This document shows, one piece after another, positions 37,473 to 45,811 of a DNA stretch of 64,000 bases; position 1 is the stretch's first letter; every line of letters begins with the position of its first letter. The DNA lies in NCBI RefSeq assembly GCF_027924665.1, contig NZ_AP027043.1, positions 806,001-870,000 on the forward strand. The letters run 5' to 3'. The DNA is from Flavobacterium sp. GSB-24. GTDB taxonomy: Bacteria > Bacteroidota > Bacteroidia > Flavobacteriales > Flavobacteriaceae. The position numbers and the translations under genes are program-made. The notes beneath the pieces are model-generated. The model was given only the letters and a program-made list of their open reading frames with translations, did not search any database and was not told where the DNA came from.

Positions 37473-37505
37473 AAAAACCCACTAGATTTCTCTGGTGGGT
37501 TTTTT
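37473..37505 (+). terminator. Terminator of the Lys/Cys-rich gene
   Basis: AAAAACCCACTAG / CTGGTGGGTTTTTT stem-loop with a T-run. Confidence 0.85.
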
Positions 37506-37549
37506 AGTTTTAAATTGCAGTCAATTCTTCAGATTTTTTTAATTCAATT

Positions 37550-38242
37550 ATGGAAAACCACGTTACAATACCCAAATCGAGTCTTGATTTTCTGGTTCAG
37601 CTCAAAGAAAATAATAACAAACCTTGGTTTGAAATCAATAAGCCACAATACTTAATAGAACTAAATCATATTGAAAATTTTGCAGGCGCTTTACTCAAAG
37701 AACTCTCTAAAAGCGATGTTTTAGAAAATGCTTCAGGCAAAAAAAGTGTTTACAGAATTTACCGCGACATTCGTTTTTCTAAAGATAAAACTCCCTTTAA
37801 AACTTTTTGGGGCGGCAGTTATACACGTGCCACAGCGGCAAGACGCGGCGGTTATTATTTTCATCTAGAAAAAGGCAACAGCTTTTTTGCTGGAGGTTTC
37901 TGGGGACCAAACGCTGCAGATTTAAAACGAATACGAACAGAATTTGCCCACGATCCTGAAACTTTTCAGAACATACTCCACTCAAAATCTTTTATTAGCA
38001 ATTTTGGAACTTTACAGGGCGAACAATTGAAAACAGCACCAAAAGGTTTTGATATAGATCATCCTGCTATCGATTTGCTGCGTTTCAAACAATTTTTGGT
38101 CATCAAACGATTTACAGATGAAGAAGTCTTGAGTCCAAATTTTTTAGAACAGGCTTTGGACGCTTTTAAAAACATGAGACCTTTTTTTGATTATATGAGC
38201 GAAGTGCTTACAACGGATGCTAATGGCGTTTCGATCTTATAA
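37550..38242 (+). CDS. DUF2461 family protein
   Basis: A 230-residue cytoplasmic protein of the DUF2461 (TIGR02453) family. Typical blocks: FLVQLKENNNKPWFEINK at the start, RIYRDIRFSKDKTPFKT, and GGYYFHLEKGNSFFAGGFW. The biochemical function of the family is unknown. It stands between the Lys/Cys-rich gene and a repeat-filled spacer. Confidence 0.92.
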   Translation: MENHVTIPKSSLDFLVQLKENNNKPWFEINKPQYLIELNHIENFAGALLKELSKSDVLENASGKKSVYRIYRDIRFSKDKTPFKTFWGGSYTRATAARRGGYYFHLEKGNSFFAGGFWGPNAADLKRIRTEFAHDPETFQNILHSKSFISNFGTLQGEQLKTAPKGFDIDHPAIDLLRFKQFLVIKRFTDEEVLSPNFLEQALDAFKNMRPFFDYMSEVLTTDANGVSIL

Positions 38243-38268
38243 AATCGGGAATTACTTCTACATTTAAT

Positions 38269-38436
38269 ATTCCGTAGGAATATCTCATCGGTAGAAAAAA
38301 TATATTTTGTTGTGCATTGTGTCCTGTAGGGACATCTGTTTTTTACGAAAATAGCACCGTTAATCAAACGTTCCTATGGAACGTATATAATCCGGAATGA
38401 AATTTATTTTCTACCGATGAGACATTCCTAAGGAAT
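38269..38436. repeat. Nested palindromic intergenic element
   Basis: Outer arms (38269-38300 and 38406-38436) pair through CATCGGTAGAAAA and TTTTCTACCGATG. Inside and at the ends lie four short palindromes of one style: ATTCCGTAGGAAT, TCCTGTAGGGA, CGTTCCTATGGAACG and ATTCCTAAGGAAT. Confidence 0.8.
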
Positions 38437-38449
38437 GAAATAATACTTT

Positions 38450-38482
38450 AAACCCGACAGATTTTAAAAACCTGTCGGGTTT
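38450..38482. repeat. Palindromic intergenic repeat, family A (second copy)
   Basis: AAACCCGACAG / CTGTCGGGTTT around the same spacer as at 4175-4207. It may terminate the minus-strand ssb gene. Confidence 0.8.
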
Positions 38483-38509
38483 AATTTCAATTAATTATCA
38501 ATCTAAAAC

Positions 38510-38842
38510 TTATTTACTTAGCAGTAAAATTTCATTTACTACAACTTCTGTGATATATCTTTTTTCTCCGTTTTTGTCGTCGTAACTTCTATGCGTTAAC
38601 TTCCCGTCAATGGCAACTTCTTTTCCTTTTACAACAAACTTTTCGATAATTTCGGCTGTTTTTCCCCACGCAGTTACGCGATGCCATTCGGTTTGTTCTA
38701 CCTTATCCCCTTTCTCATTTCTGTAAACATCGTTTGTAGCAATTGTTAAATGGGCTAGCTTTTTACCGCTTTCTAATGTTTTAATTTCTGGATTATTCCC
38801 TACATTCCCAATTAATTGTACTCTGTTTTTCATTGCATTCAT
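38510..38842 (-). CDS. ssb: Short single-stranded DNA-binding protein
   Basis: A 110-residue OB-fold protein (MKNRVQLIGNVGNNPEIKTL, then TEWHRVTAWGKTAE and GKEVAIDGKL). It binds single-stranded DNA. It stops right after the OB fold (EVVVNEILLLSK) and lacks the flexible linker and acidic tip that recruit partner proteins in full-length SSB. It is therefore probably an accessory SSB, and a full-length copy should exist elsewhere in the genome. Confidence 0.9.
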   Translation of the reverse strand: MNAMKNRVQLIGNVGNNPEIKTLESGKKLAHLTIATNDVYRNEKGDKVEQTEWHRVTAWGKTAEIIEKFVVKGKEVAIDGKLTHRSYDDKNGEKRYITEVVVNEILLLSK

Positions 38843-38972
38843 GGCGTATATTATTTTATTGTTATTATAAATTGAAATTGTTCGTCAACTTCAACAGTGC
38901 AAAGATGATACAACTCAACAATTACAGTCGGTTAGTAACTATTTACTATCGACTGTAACTATTTGTAAGCGT

Positions 38973-39003
38973 TTGTAAATGGAAATTCTTTTTTGTATAT
39001 TTG
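38973..39003 (+). promoter_or_regulatory. Bacteroidota-type promoter of the GNAT-nitrilase operon
   Basis: TTG (38973-38975), 20-base spacer, TATATTTG (38996-39003); start codon at 39020. This is the best consensus promoter in the window. Confidence 0.65.
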
Positions 39004-39019
39004 AGATAAATCTTACTAT

Positions 39020-40549
39020 ATGCAGGCAAAAATTAATAAAGTCGAGTTACGAAATTTAGAAATTGAAGACTATAAACAACTAAAAAAATCGATGATTGAA
39101 TCGTATCCAGAAATGGCCGATTCGTATTGGGGATCTGATGATATTGAAAGACTGCTTTCTATTTTTCCAGAAGGGCAATTGGTAATTTTAGTTGACGGGA
39201 AGGTTGTGGGCTCTGCATTATCGCTTATTGTCGATGAAAAATTAGTAGACAAAAAACACAATTACCAGCAGATTAGCGGTGATTATAAATTTTCTACACA
39301 TAATAAAAATGCTGAAATCTTATACGGAATAGATGTTTTTATCCACCCAAACTACAGAGGTCTGCGTTTGGGACGCCGATTGTATGATGCGAGAAAAGAA
39401 CTTTGCGAGCAACTAAACTTAAAAGCAATTGTTTTTGCTGGTAGAATTCCAAGTTACAGGGAACACGCCAAAAAAATGTCTCCTAAAACTTATATCGAAA
39501 AAGTACGCACCAAAGAATTATATGATCCAGTGCTTTCTTTCCAGTTAAGCAATGATTTTCACGTGATACGAATCATCAAAAATTACTTGGAAGGCGATGA
39601 AGAATCAAAAGAATTTGCTGTTTTACTGGAGTGGAATAATATTTACTACGATGAAAGTCCAAGACTGATTAATCTGAAGAAGAATATTATACGTTTGGGA
39701 TTAATTCAATGGCAGATGCGTCCTTTAAACAATGTTGAGGCATTGTTTGAGCAGGCTGAATTTTTTATTGATGCCGTTTCGGGATATGGATCTGACTTTG
39801 CACTGTTTCCAGAATTATTCATTGCGCCTTTAATGGCCGACTACAATCATTTATCTGAAGCAGAAGCGATTCGTGAACTGGCACGCCACTCTGATCCCAT
39901 TAGAAAGCGTTTTCAAGAATTTGCCATTTCATACAACATCAATATTATTACAGGAAGTATGCCGTATCTAGAGAACGGAAATCTTTACAATGTTGGTTTT
40001 TTATGTAAAAGAGACGGAACTTCAGAAATGTATACTAAAATTCATATCACACCAAACGAAGTGATTCATTGGGGAATGAAAGGTGGTTCTCAATTTAAAA
40101 CTTTTGATACCGATTGTGGAAAAATTGGAATTTTAATCTGTTACGATGTCGAATTCCCAGAAGTTTCCAGGCTGTTAGCAGATGAAGGAATGAATATTTT
40201 ATTTGTTCCATTTTTGACGGATACACAAAATGGTTATACACGTGTAAAACATTGTTCGCAGGCACGCGCGATTGAAAATGAATGTTATGTAGCCATAGCA
40301 GGTTGCGTAGGAAATCTTCCGAAAGTGAATAATATGGACATTCAATATGCGCAGTCTTCTGTTTTTACTCCTTCTGATTTTGCTTTTCCAAGTAACGGAA
40401 TTAAAGCAGAAGCAACTCCAAACACAGAAATGACTTTAATTGTAGATGTTGATCTGAATTTATTAAAAGAACTTCACGAACATGGAAGCGTAAAAACATT
40501 AAAAGACCGTAGAACAGATCTTTATGAAATTAAAAAATTGAATACATGA
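39020..40549 (+). CDS. GNAT acetyltransferase / nitrilase-family amidohydrolase fusion
   Basis: A 509-residue two-domain cytoplasmic enzyme. Residues about 1-210 are a GNAT domain, with the acetyl-CoA loop IHPNYRGLRLGRRLYDARK. Residues about 220-509 are a carbon-nitrogen hydrolase with the Glu-Lys-Cys triad: Glu265 in LFPELF, Lys340 in YTKIHITP and Cys374 in LICYDVEFPE. The order suggests acetylation coupled to amide hydrolysis or amide transfer, but the substrate is unknown. Its last four bases overlap the next gene. Confidence 0.9.
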   Translation: MQAKINKVELRNLEIEDYKQLKKSMIESYPEMADSYWGSDDIERLLSIFPEGQLVILVDGKVVGSALSLIVDEKLVDKKHNYQQISGDYKFSTHNKNAEILYGIDVFIHPNYRGLRLGRRLYDARKELCEQLNLKAIVFAGRIPSYREHAKKMSPKTYIEKVRTKELYDPVLSFQLSNDFHVIRIIKNYLEGDEESKEFAVLLEWNNIYYDESPRLINLKKNIIRLGLIQWQMRPLNNVEALFEQAEFFIDAVSGYGSDFALFPELFIAPLMADYNHLSEAEAIRELARHSDPIRKRFQEFAISYNINIITGSMPYLENGNLYNVGFLCKRDGTSEMYTKIHITPNEVIHWGMKGGSQFKTFDTDCGKIGILICYDVEFPEVSRLLADEGMNILFVPFLTDTQNGYTRVKHCSQARAIENECYVAIAGCVGNLPKVNNMDIQYAQSSVFTPSDFAFPSNGIKAEATPNTEMTLIVDVDLNLLKELHEHGSVKTLKDRRTDLYEIKKLNT

Positions 40550-40893
40550 AAACTTGCCTGGAATGCTCAGCTAAAATTGTCGGCCGCGAAGACAAAAAAT
40601 TCTGCTCAGACAGCTGCCGTAATGCGTACAATAATAAAATAAATAAAGATAGTACTAATTTCATGCGAAATATAAACAACAAGTTACGCAAAAATTACCG
40701 TATTTTGGCAGAGCTAAATGTAGATGGAAAATCAAAGGCTTCTAGAGACAAATTGTTAACAAAAGGCTTTGATTTTGAGTTTTTTACCAATATTTTGCAA
40801 ACCAAAACAGGAAATACATATTATTTCTTGTACGACCAAGGTTATCGTTCCTTGGACAATGATTATTTTATGCTTGTTAAAAAAGAAATATAG
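40546..40893 (+). CDS. Zinc-ribbon small protein
   Basis: A 115-residue protein that starts with a zinc-binding knuckle: C4-x2-C7-x12-C20-x3-C24 (CLEC ... FCSDSC), a pattern shared with DUF2116/MYND-like ribbons. The rest is basic and then aromatic. It may bind nucleic acid or protein. The ATG overlaps the TGA of the fusion gene by four bases, so the two are co-translated. Function unknown. Confidence 0.8.
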   Translation: MKTCLECSAKIVGREDKKFCSDSCRNAYNNKINKDSTNFMRNINNKLRKNYRILAELNVDGKSKASRDKLLTKGFDFEFFTNILQTKTGNTYYFLYDQGYRSLDNDYFMLVKKEI

Positions 40894-40909
40894 TTAGTAT
40901 CTGTTAACC

Positions 40910-43300
40910 ATGAGAAAAAACCAAACCTCAATTCTAGCCATAGCCTGTGTCTTAGCTTTATTAGGCATTATATACATTACCATGATGCCTCAAGGAATTT
41001 CTAAAGACGATGAAGCGCTTGCGGAATTCTCAACCGAGAGAGCGCTTAACCAAGTAGAAATTATTGCACAGAAACCTCATTATGTCGGGTCAACCAATCA
41101 CGAATTAGTTGCCAATTACCTTAAACTCGAACTAAACAGGATAGGCTTAGAAACTAGCGTTCAGGAAGGTTTTACTCTAAATGATAAAGGTATTTTAGTA
41201 AAGTCCAAAAACATTTTGGCCAGAATTAAAGGAACTAACAATACAAAAGCCCTTTTATTGCTTTCACATTATGACAGTGCACCGCATTCTTTCTCAAAAG
41301 GTGCAAGTGACGATGCTTCTGGTGTTGCCACAATTTTAGAAGGAGTTCGTGCTTTTTTATATTCGAAACATCCTCAAAAAAATGATATTATAATATTATT
41401 TTCTGATGCCGAAGAATTAGGTTTAAATGGAGCTGCATTATTCGTCAATCAGCATCCTTGGGCAAAAGATGTTGGTTTGGCATTAAACTTTGAAGCTCGA
41501 GGATCTTCTGGCCCTAGTTATATGTTAATGGAAACCAATAAAGGAAACGAAGCGCTGGTTAGAGAATTTTCTAAAGCAAAAACTTCACATCCCGTTTCCA
41601 ATTCGTTGATGTACAGTATTTACAAAATGCTTCCTAATGATACTGACTTAACTGTTTTTAGAGAACAAGGCAATATTCAAGGTTTCAATTTTGCTTTTAT
41701 CGATGGGCATTTCAACTATCACACACAGCAAGACGATGTACAGCATCTAAACAAAACTACTTTAGCACATCAAGGTACTTACATAATGCCTTTGCTGAAA
41801 TACTTAACCAATATTGATTTAAATCAGACAGAATCTACTCAAGACGATGTTTATTTCAGTGCTCCATTTTCATTTATCAGTTACCCATTTGCTTGGGTAA
41901 TGCCAATGACATTAATTGCTTTCGGATTATTAGTTTTATTTATCTTTATTGGAAAAGTAAAAAGAATAATCACTTTTAGAGAAATTTTTAGAGGATTTGT
42001 ACCGCTTTTAGGTTCAATTATAATCGCTGGTTTGGTGACATTTTTAGGATGGAAATTGATATTGGAAATTTACCCTCAATATTCTGATCTTTTAAATGGT
42101 TTTACCTATAATGGACACGCTTACATTGGAGCATTTGTAACTTTGAGCATTGCAATTTGTTTTGCTTTCTATCATCATTTCTCTGAGGCCAAAATCACAA
42201 TGAATCATTTTGTGGCACCTTTACTGCTTTGGATTATCATCAATGCATTTTTAGCAAACAGCTTGACAGGTGCTGGTTTCTTAATTATTCCAGTTTATTT
42301 CGGAGTACTTTTATTCGGAATATTTGTTTTTACACAACATTATAGTTTAGGCGTCAATCTGCTTTTTAGTATTCCTGCTTTAGCAATCGTTGCTCCATTT
42401 ATAGTAATGTTCCCAATTGGGTTAGGACTTAAAATTCTATTTGGAAGTGCTGTTTTAACTGTTTTATTATTTGGATTGCTACTGCCAATATTTGGAGATT
42501 TCGCAAGAAAAGGTGTTTGGACAGTTGTTTTCTTTTTAGTTTCGATTTCATTTTTCATTTACGCAGGATATCATTCTGATTATGAATACGGAAAAGCCAA
42601 ATCTAACAGCTTATTATACGTTTACAATGCTGATAATAATTCTGCAGTATGGACAACTTATGACACAAATTTAGACGAATGGACCAAATCTTATTTGGGC
42701 GAAAAGAATAAAAATGCCGTTGGTTTAAATAAGCTTCCTCTTGCGAGCAAATACAATACAACTTTCACTCATAGCGCAATTGCTCCGGTTGTCGATATTC
42801 CGAAACCAACAATTCAATTCTTAAGAGACAGCGTTATTGGAAATAATAGATATTTGAAAATCAAAATTACTCCTAACCGAAAAGTAAATCGATACGATAT
42901 TTATGCTAACCCTAAAATGACCTTTTACAACTTTAAAGCCAACGGCGTTTCAACTTTAGGAGAGAAAGGCAATCGTTTACAACGAGAAGACAGTAAAATT
43001 CTACGTTATTATGTTGTCGGAAATGAACCGCTTGTAATGGATTTTTACATCAACAAATCGTCTATTTTTGATATGGATTTAATAGAAAGCTCATTTGATT
43101 TAATGAGCAATCCATTATTTAATATTAAACCCAGGGAAAACTGGATGATGCCGACTCCTTTTGTTTTAAATGATGCCGTTTTAATACAGCAGAAAATAAA
43201 AAGATACGTAGCACCAATAAAACCTATTGAACCTGTTATTGTTAAAGACAGTCTAGCTATTCCAAAAGACAGCATAAAACCAGTCGCAGTACCACAATAA
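40910..43300 (+). CDS. Membrane M28-family zinc aminopeptidase
   Basis: A 796-residue protein with one N-terminal helix, a periplasm-facing M28 peptidase domain (about 70-300), a block of roughly eight membrane segments (about 320-550), and a C-terminal beta-rich domain. The zinc-site motifs are SHYDSAPHSFSKGASDDASG (first His about residue 120), FSDAEELGLNG, and HTQQDDVQHLN. This resembles the multi-pass Fxna-type peptidases. It follows the zinc-ribbon gene by 16 bases and ends in a good hairpin. Confidence 0.9.
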   Translation: MRKNQTSILAIACVLALLGIIYITMMPQGISKDDEALAEFSTERALNQVEIIAQKPHYVGSTNHELVANYLKLELNRIGLETSVQEGFTLNDKGILVKSKNILARIKGTNNTKALLLLSHYDSAPHSFSKGASDDASGVATILEGVRAFLYSKHPQKNDIIILFSDAEELGLNGAALFVNQHPWAKDVGLALNFEARGSSGPSYMLMETNKGNEALVREFSKAKTSHPVSNSLMYSIYKMLPNDTDLTVFREQGNIQGFNFAFIDGHFNYHTQQDDVQHLNKTTLAHQGTYIMPLLKYLTNIDLNQTESTQDDVYFSAPFSFISYPFAWVMPMTLIAFGLLVLFIFIGKVKRIITFREIFRGFVPLLGSIIIAGLVTFLGWKLILEIYPQYSDLLNGFTYNGHAYIGAFVTLSIAICFAFYHHFSEAKITMNHFVAPLLLWIIINAFLANSLTGAGFLIIPVYFGVLLFGIFVFTQHYSLGVNLLFSIPALAIVAPFIVMFPIGLGLKILFGSAVLTVLLFGLLLPIFGDFARKGVWTVVFFLVSISFFIYAGYHSDYEYGKAKSNSLLYVYNADNNSAVWTTYDTNLDEWTKSYLGEKNKNAVGLNKLPLASKYNTTFTHSAIAPVVDIPKPTIQFLRDSVIGNNRYLKIKITPNRKVNRYDIYANPKMTFYNFKANGVSTLGEKGNRLQREDSKILRYYVVGNEPLVMDFYINKSSIFDMDLIESSFDLMSNPLFNIKPRENWMMPTPFVLNDAVLIQQKIKRYVAPIKPIEPVIVKDSLAIPKDSIKPVAVPQ

Positions 43301-43305
43301 AATTT

Positions 43306-43331
43306 AAGGCAGATTTTAAATCTGCCTTTTT
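43306..43331 (+). terminator. Terminator of the M28 peptidase operon
   Basis: AAGGCAGATTT / AAATCTGCCTT stem with a T-run a few bases after the stop codon. Confidence 0.8.
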
Positions 43332-43461
43332 CTTTATCAATTTTTTAATATTTCTAATCTTTATTAGGCAAAGATCTTCAGATGGTATTAAAAAATCTTT
43401 TTTTAATCTTTCAATCTGTTACAAAAACCTCTGTACCTTTGAACCTTTGAACCTCGAAAAA

Positions 43462-44283
43462 ATGACAAAAATTAGTATTCTAGGCTGCGGATGGCTCGGA
43501 TTTCCCTTAGCAAAAAAGTTAATTGAAAATGGAAATTCAGTCAAAGGGTCAACAACTTCAAAAAATAAGCTTTCAATTCTGGAAAATGCTGGAATCACTC
43601 CGTTTTTGGTTACCATTGAAGCCGATGAAGTTTCTGAAAACATTGATACTTTTTTAGCGGAAAGCGAAATCTTAATTATTGATATTCCGCCAAAATTGAG
43701 AGGAAATCAAGATTTCTCTACTACGCTCAAAATGACATTCGTGAGAAAAATACAAAATCTAATTCCGTTTATAGAAAAATCGAGCGTTTCAAAAGTACTT
43801 TTTGTGAGTTCAACTTCTGTTTATGGAGATGATAACGAATTGGTTACAGATGAAACCATAGCAAATCCCGAAACAGAAAGCGGCAGACAACTGCTTTTAG
43901 CAGAAAAAATTCTTCTAAACAATCCAAACTTCGAAACTACAATTCTACGTTTCGGCGGATTGATTGGCGAAGACCGTCATCCAGTTAAGTTTTTAGCTGG
44001 AAAAGAAAACCTTGAAAATCCAGATGCGCCTGTAAATTTAATTCATCAAAATGATTGCATTTCAATCATAGAAGAAATCATAAAACAGTCTAAGTGGAAT
44101 GAGGTTTTTAATGCTGCTGCACCTTTCCATCCAACAAGAGAGGAATATTATACACAAAAAGCAAAAGAACAAAACTTAGTTTTGCCGAAATTCAGCTTTG
44201 AAATGTCAAATATTAAAAAGGTCATTTCGAGTGAAAAAATCGAAACTATTTTAAACTATAAGTTTGATTTAAAAGAATATTAA
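43462..44283 (+). CDS. NAD(P)-dependent epimerase/reductase, YeeZ-like
   Basis: A 273-residue Rossmann-fold protein beginning KISILGCGWLGFPLAKKLIE, which carries the GxGxxG dinucleotide loop. VLFVSSTSVYGD and the later RFGGLIGEDRHPVK are typical of the YeeZ/SDR-like group. The exact reaction is unknown. The ATG at 43462 is preferred; a TTG 15 bases upstream falls in a GAACCTTTGAACCT repeat. Confidence 0.85.
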   Translation: MTKISILGCGWLGFPLAKKLIENGNSVKGSTTSKNKLSILENAGITPFLVTIEADEVSENIDTFLAESEILIIDIPPKLRGNQDFSTTLKMTFVRKIQNLIPFIEKSSVSKVLFVSSTSVYGDDNELVTDETIANPETESGRQLLLAEKILLNNPNFETTILRFGGLIGEDRHPVKFLAGKENLENPDAPVNLIHQNDCISIIEEIIKQSKWNEVFNAAAPFHPTREEYYTQKAKEQNLVLPKFSFEMSNIKKVISSEKIETILNYKFDLKEY

Positions 44284-44291
44284 ACCTCGAA

Positions 44292-44351
44292 TGTCAGGCT
44301 GAGCGAATTCGAAGCCATCTTCAGAAGCCTTCGACTTCGCTCGGGATGACA
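44292..44351. repeat. Inverted repeat, TGTCA...GAGCGAA...TCGAAG family
   Basis: Arms 44292-44314 and 44329-44351 pair with five mismatches. A decayed relative is near 27080-27120. It could help terminate the YeeZ-like gene. Confidence 0.75.
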
Positions 44352-44439
44352 ATCATTATTAAATTACTTCAATAACTTATATGGTTTAAAAAAACTTTGC
44401 GAACTTTGCGATAAATCTTAGCACCTCTGCGGTTAAAAA

Positions 44440-44916
44440 ATGGAAACAGTCTACATCAATTCGCCTTTAGGAATCACCAAAATTATTGGAGATGAAAATG
44501 GTATTGCTGTAATTTCAGTTTCTGATGTAGGGTCAAATGAAGTTTCAAAAGAAATTCCAGAAGTTTTACAAAAGGCCGTTTCTCAGTTGAATGAATATTT
44601 TGAAGGCAAAAGAACCGATTTTGATCTCAAACTAAATCCAAAAGGAACCGAGTTTCAGCAGAAAGTCTGGAAATCTTTATTAGAAATTCCATTTGGGAAA
44701 ACAGTAAGTTATATGGACCAAACCAAAAAATTGGGAGATGTAAAGGCGATTCGCGCTGTAGCTTCGGCAAATGGTAAAAATCCGTTATGGATTGTTGTTC
44801 CCTGTCACCGCGTTATTGGAACAAATGGATCGCTAACAGGCTACGCCGGCGGATTGTCCCGCAAGAAATGGCTTTTGGAACACGAAAACCCATCTGCACA
44901 ACAAAGTTTATTCTAA
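44440..44916 (+). CDS. ogt: Methylated-DNA-[protein]-cysteine S-methyltransferase
   Basis: Suicide DNA-repair protein that takes the methyl group from O6-methylguanine onto its own cysteine; 158 residues. The active site PCHRVIG is followed by GYAGGLSRKKWLLEHE, and the DNA-binding helix-turn-helix region contains GDVKAIRAVASANGKNP. The short N-terminal domain is of the Ogt/MGMT type, without the Ada zinc domain. It is the first of three repair-type genes in a row. Confidence 0.95.
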   Translation: METVYINSPLGITKIIGDENGIAVISVSDVGSNEVSKEIPEVLQKAVSQLNEYFEGKRTDFDLKLNPKGTEFQQKVWKSLLEIPFGKTVSYMDQTKKLGDVKAIRAVASANGKNPLWIVVPCHRVIGTNGSLTGYAGGLSRKKWLLEHENPSAQQSLF

Positions 44917-45008
44917 CTTTCATATCGTAAGAATTTTGTGCAACTTTGTACAAGTTTCAATACTAAAATCTAAAAGTCTAACCCTCTAAATATCTAAGAA
45001 GTCTGAAA

Positions 45009-45722
45009 ATGATTGAAAAAATAAACCTTAACAACATTTTATTTCTTGATATAGAAACCGTTCCAGAAGAAGAAAATTTCAATTCGCTTGACGCAGAAAT
45101 GCAGTCATTATGGGATTTGAAAACGCAATATCAGCGAAAAGACGATTTCTCTGCAGAAGAATTTTACGAACGTGCTGGAATTTGGGCCGAATTTGGAAAA
45201 ATCATTTGTATCTCGGTTGGCTTTTTTACCATTAAAGGTGATATTCGAAATTTTAGGGTTACTTCCTTTTTTGGTGAAGAAAAGAAGATTTTGAAAGATT
45301 TTTCGAATCTCATTAATAATCATTTCAATCAGCCGCAGCATCTTTTGTGCGGTCACAATTCAAAAGAATTTGATATTCCGTTTATTGCAAGAAGAATGAT
45401 TATTAACCAAATGCCAATTCCGGATAAACTGAATTTATTTGGAAAAAAACCTTGGGAAATTCCACATTTAGATACTTTAGAATTATGGAAGTTTGGCGAT
45501 TATAAACATTTTACTTCCTTAAAGCTATTAACCAAGATTCTCGGTGTCCCATCGCCAAAAGGCGATATTGATGGAAGTCAAGTTGCCCATGTCTATTATG
45601 TCGAAAAAGATATTGATCGAATTGTAACTTATTGCGAAAAAGATACAATTGCTGTAGCACAGATTTTCCTTCGTTTGCGACGCGAAGATTTATTGATTGA
45701 TGATGAGATTATTCATGTGTAG
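45009..45722 (+). CDS. PolB-like DEDD 3'-5' exonuclease
   Basis: A 237-residue protein of the RNase H-like DEDD superfamily, similar to the proofreading domain of B-family polymerases but with no polymerase attached. The acidic motifs are LFLDIETVP (Asp and Glu), GHNSKEFDIPFIARRM (Asp), and YCEKDTIAV (Tyr-x3-Asp). It should degrade single-stranded DNA ends. Its place between ogt and the AlkZ-like gene suggests a repair role, by inference only. Confidence 0.85.
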   Translation: MIEKINLNNILFLDIETVPEEENFNSLDAEMQSLWDLKTQYQRKDDFSAEEFYERAGIWAEFGKIICISVGFFTIKGDIRNFRVTSFFGEEKKILKDFSNLINNHFNQPQHLLCGHNSKEFDIPFIARRMIINQMPIPDKLNLFGKKPWEIPHLDTLELWKFGDYKHFTSLKLLTKILGVPSPKGDIDGSQVAHVYYVEKDIDRIVTYCEKDTIAVAQIFLRLRREDLLIDDEIIHV

Positions 45723-45811
45723 TTTTTCAAGGTGCTTAGGTACTGAGGTTCTAAGATGCTGAGTTTTTTCATGAACTGATATAACTTTTATGGTTTAAAA
45801 TAATTCCAAAA

